Shown here piece after piece: positions 60,409 through 64,000 of a stretch of 64,000 nucleotides of DNA. Within the stretch, counting starts at the first letter, position 1. Each line of letters starts with the position of its first letter. A program made the translations under genes and the position numbers. Location of the stretch: assembly GCA_902806565.1 (NCBI GenBank), contig CADCXA010000001.1, positions 306,167 to 370,166 of the forward strand, in the 5' to 3' direction. The notes beneath the pieces are model-generated. The model made no database searches. It was not told the DNA's origin and was given only the letters and a program-made list of their open reading frames with translations. The DNA is from Hypoxylon rubiginosum. Its lineage: Eukaryota; Ascomycota; Sordariomycetes; Xylariales; Hypoxylaceae.

Positions 60409-60413
60409 TTAAT

Positions 60414-63400
60414 TATATAATAATAAAAAACTATTATAACAAATTTATTAAATTTATTATATAAAAAAAAAACGGTTTTTAAACCTTTTTATTTTAGCTT
60501 TTATTATATATATAAAGTTTTTTTTTAAATTTATAATAATAAAAGTTATTTCTTTTATTATATAATTAATTTTATAATAATTTTTTTTTTAATTAATTAT
60601 TTTTTAATTTTAAACTAATATAAGTTTTTATTTTAAAATAAATAATTTTATATAAAAAGTTACCTTTTTTCTTATAATATTAATAATTTATTTAAAGTAT
60701 ATTTTAATATTTTTTACTTATAATTTTAATTTTTTAAATAAAATTAATTATATTTTTCTTAGTAATCCTACATTATTTTTATATTTTATTACTTCTTTTT
60801 TATTTTTAAAATTTATATATTATTTATTTACATTAAAATTAACGCGATAACTTAAATAAATTTATATTTATTTAATTATTATTAACTTTTTAAAAAAAAT
60901 TAAAATTAATATTAATTAATTTAAATAAATAATAACTATTAATATTAAAATTATAATTATTAAAGTTATAATAAAGTAATATAAAATTATAAAACTATAT
61001 ATTAAATTTTATATTAATATATATAATAAATTAAAATATATATATATTTACTTTAAAATATTTTTTATAATAAAAATAAAATAATATTAAATATATTTAT
61101 AATTAGTTACTATTAAATATAACTATAAATATAAAACTTAATATTATATATTAATAATATTATTATTATTTAAAACATTTTTATAAAAATATAAAATATT
61201 AAAAAACATATAAAATATATATATTTTAATAATAAATTAATTATTATATATAAAGATTTAATAAATAAATTAAATTATTATAATTAAGCTTAAAATATAT
61301 TTATATATAAGTTTTAAAAAAAGTATAAAAAATTAAAATTATTATTAATTACTTTATTTTTATATATTTATATAAATTAAACACGCTTTTAAAAAAATAT
61401 AAAAACGTAAATATTTTTTTTAAAAAAATGTAAAAATATAAGTATCCTTTTTAAAAAAAAATGTAAGCGTTTTTTTTAAAAAGGTGTAAAAACGTAAATA
61501 TCTTTTTTAAAAAAATATAAAAACGTGCGAAATTATATACACTTTTTAAAAAAATGCAAAAATATATACACCTTTTTTTTAAATTAAAAAACCTTAAGTT
61601 ACTTTAAATATTTAACATTTTTTAATTTATATTATTTAAATTAATAAATAAACCATAAAATATAAAATAATAATTAATTAATAAACTTTACCCTTATAAA
61701 TATAAAGTTTAAATAAAAATTAAAAATTATATTTTTTTTTATAATATTAAATATATTATTATTAATATAAATCTTAAAAGTTTAATTAATATAAAAAAAG
61801 CTTTTTATTTAAAAAACATTTATTTTTTTAATACCTTATTTTATTTTATTAAAACCTTTAAATATTATTAATAAAAATAACTTAAAATCCTTTTAAAAAC
61901 CTTAATTATATATAAGGATTTTTTAATTAATACGTTAAAATAAATTATTAAATATAAAATTTTATATTAAAAAAACTTTTTAAAATATAAGTTTATTAAT
62001 TTACTTAAAAAAAATAATAATAATAACCACGCTTATAAAAAATAAAAATAAAATTTCCTTTAAATAAAATATAAATATTATAAATTAAATTAATTTCCTT
62101 AAAAATTATTATAAGTTAAAATAATTTAAATACTTTTAAAAAATAATAAAATACATTTATATATATTATTATTTTTTTATTTTTATAAAACTAATCCTTA
62201 TATTAAAAATACTAATAAAAATAAAAATAAAAATAAAGATAAAAATAAAGATAAAAATAAAAATAAAAACAATAAAGAAAATAATAAAAAGTATAAAAAA
62301 TCCTCGTTAAAATCCTTATTAAAACTAAAAAAAAAACATCGGAAATTAAACCTAAATAAAACCGTTAATAAAACTATAAAAAAATTTACTCAAGTTTATT
62401 ATTAATCTTATAAAAAAATTATAAAAATTCTTAAATATATACGAAAAATAAATAAAAAGCTTAAAAAACTTTAAATAATATAAAATAATTATAATATTAA
62501 AATAAATAATAAAAATATAAAAGAATCTTAAAAAATAATAAATAAATTTAATTAATAAATAAAAAATATTATTAATAAAATATAAAATACCGTTAAAAAT
62601 ATTATTTTAAATTATTAAAAAATTTTACACTTATTTACTTATTTAAATAATAATTTTTTTTAAGTAAATAATATTTTTAAAAATTTAAAAATTAAGAAAA
62701 TATTAAAAATAAAAATAAAAAAATTTATTAAAATAATAAAAAAAATGAAAATAATAACTTAACGTATTATCAGCTTTTTTTAATTAATAAAAAAACATTT
62801 AAAATATATTATAAATAATTTTTATTATAATAAAATATCTTTTTTATTTATAATTTTATTTAAAGAAATCTTATAATTTTAATTTATAATAAATAAAATT
62901 TTAATAATTAAATAAAAATATAAAAAAACTTAAATAATAAAAATTATATAATAATAAAATGTTATTATTTAAAATATAATTAATATAACTTAAAATATAT
63001 TTAAAAAATTATTAATAACATTTTTATCTTTTAAAAAATATATTAAAAAAATTAAATAATAAAATCTAATAAAAAGTTTTAATATCACTAAAAAAATAAT
63101 TATAAAATTCAAATAAATAAAAAACCTTTTTAAAAATACTAAAAAACTTATTAATATAATATTAAATTTTATTAATATTACTAAGAAAATAATAATTAAA
63201 TTATATATAAATATAAATATAAATTAAAAAGTTATAAATATAAGTTAAAAAATTATAATTATAAACTAAAATATTTTAAAAAACTTTAATATAAATATAA
63301 ATTAAAATATTTTAAGAAATTTAAATATAAATATAAACACTTATTATATTTTAATAAATTTTAATATAACTATTATATTAAATAAGTATTTTATAAATAT

Positions 63401-64000
63401 AAAAAAAAATTAAATTTACCTTTAACTTTTTAAATATTATAAATTAATTTAAAAACAGCTTATAAAAACTAATATTTTTTAAGTTACTTATTATTATTAA
63501 TTTTTTATAAGCTTTTTAAATAATAACTTAAAATATTTTAATATAAAAGTTAATATAATCGTATTTAAATATAAAAAAACATAAAAAAACTTTATTAATA
63601 ATTATAAAAATAAAAAAATAGCTTCTTATAACGTTATAAATTTTAAAATAAAAAACCTTATTAACTTTAAACTTTACTTAGTTAAAAGTGCTTTTAAAAA
63701 AAAAACTAAAAAACACTTTAAAACTTAAATATTAAAGTAATTTAAAAAAAAGAATTTCTTATTTATCTTTATAAAATTAACATTGAATTTTATATTTAAT
63801 ACGTAATATATAAAAATATTATATATAAAATATTATAAATTTAACGGTTTATTTAATTTATAATAAAAATAAATTAACTAAAAAATATATATTAAAAATA
63901 ACTTTATAAAAAAAATCAGATAAAATAATAAATATTAACTAGTTTTCTTTTATTAATTTTAATAAAATTAAATATAACTATTTAATATAATATATTTTAA
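60414..64000. other. AT-rich RIP-type isochore, right end
   Basis: There are no open reading frames. It includes the inverted partner array at 61381-61575 and an A-rich AAATAAAGAT stretch at about 62214-62290. That stretch might be a mutated Glu/Asp-rich coding segment, but this cannot be shown. The window ends inside the isochore. Confidence 0.8.
61381..61575 (-). repeat. 31-bp repeat array, right copy of an inverted pair
   Basis: Units of TTTTTAAAAAAA followed by TATAAAAACG or GTGTAAAAACG recur about every 30-31 bp. Read on the minus strand they match the array at 54481-54623 (for example CGTTTTTACACCTTTTTAAA). Some CpG and GC-rich spots are preserved. Confidence 0.6.

Larger units (their letters stand above)
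55211..60413 (+). mobile_element. RIP-erased Ty1/copia LTR retrotransposon with target duplication TTAAT
   Basis: Two 154-bp LTRs (55216-55369 and 60255-60408) begin TGTTAAAT and end ATA (a mutated CA). They differ from each other essentially only by C/T and G/A transitions. TTAAT flanks both ends (55211-55215 and 60409-60413). The 14 nt after the 5' LTR and the 15 nt before the 3' LTR match the primer-binding site and polypurine tract of the intact element once RIP transitions are allowed. A run at about 59146-59180 aligns with the YVDD region, and 60022-60069 with the PTxxMxADGLTKAL end of RNase H, in the same orientation. The LTR sequence itself differs from the 182-bp LTR, so it is a related but separate family. 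Confidence 0.88.

Overview
The window looks like nuclear DNA of a filamentous ascomycete, probably a Pezizomycotina mould. Signs are short 54-104 nt GT-AG introns, an Fta4-type kinetochore gene, a fungal non-PalB calpain, an intracellular GH3 beta-glucosidase with a PA14 insert, and long AT-only blocks with the signature of repeat-induced point mutation (RIP): almost no CpA/TpG, transitions to T/A everywhere, no open reading frames. Lines I counted by eye in these blocks are about 7-12% G+C. I cannot name the species.

Layout. (1) 1-22332: AT isochore with only mutated, simple or tandem repeats. (2) 22338-28144: an intact, unmutated Ty1/copia LTR retrotransposon inserted in that isochore, with identical 182-bp LTRs, a 5-bp target duplication, gag and pol. 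(3) 28150-33360: AT isochore again, including a tandem array of about 141-bp units. (4) 33361-44580: a GC-balanced gene island with a broken ankyrin-like gene at its left edge, a calpain-family protease (+, three exons), a kinetochore Fta4 gene (-, two exons), an intracellular GH3 beta-glucosidase (-, two exons) and a possible small gene (-). (5) 44581-64000: AT isochore containing a second copia element (55216-60408) that RIP has erased. Its LTR pair, target duplication, primer-binding site, polypurine tract and remnants of reverse transcriptase and RNase H can still be recognised.

The most interesting signals are in the two retrotransposons. In the intact one, gag and pol are in the same frame and separated only by a UGA in the context UGA-CUA-G, the known efficient readthrough context, so Gag-Pol is probably made by stop-codon readthrough. 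Directly after its 5' LTR is a 14-nt sequence complementary to the anticodon arm of tRNA-Lys(CUU) ending at nucleotide 39, which implies priming from a half-tRNA as in Drosophila copia. The erased element has the same 14 nt with only C-to-T and G-to-A changes, and its polypurine tract also matches under the same changes. The pol linker of the intact element carries four 48-bp repeats with an invariant 27-bp core. At the island edge, the ankyrin-like gene is interrupted by a single TAG that is one CpA-context transition from CAG, as expected if RIP leaks from the isochore. The island genes encode unrelated functions (proteolysis, chromosome segregation, sugar hydrolysis) and do not look like a pathway cluster.
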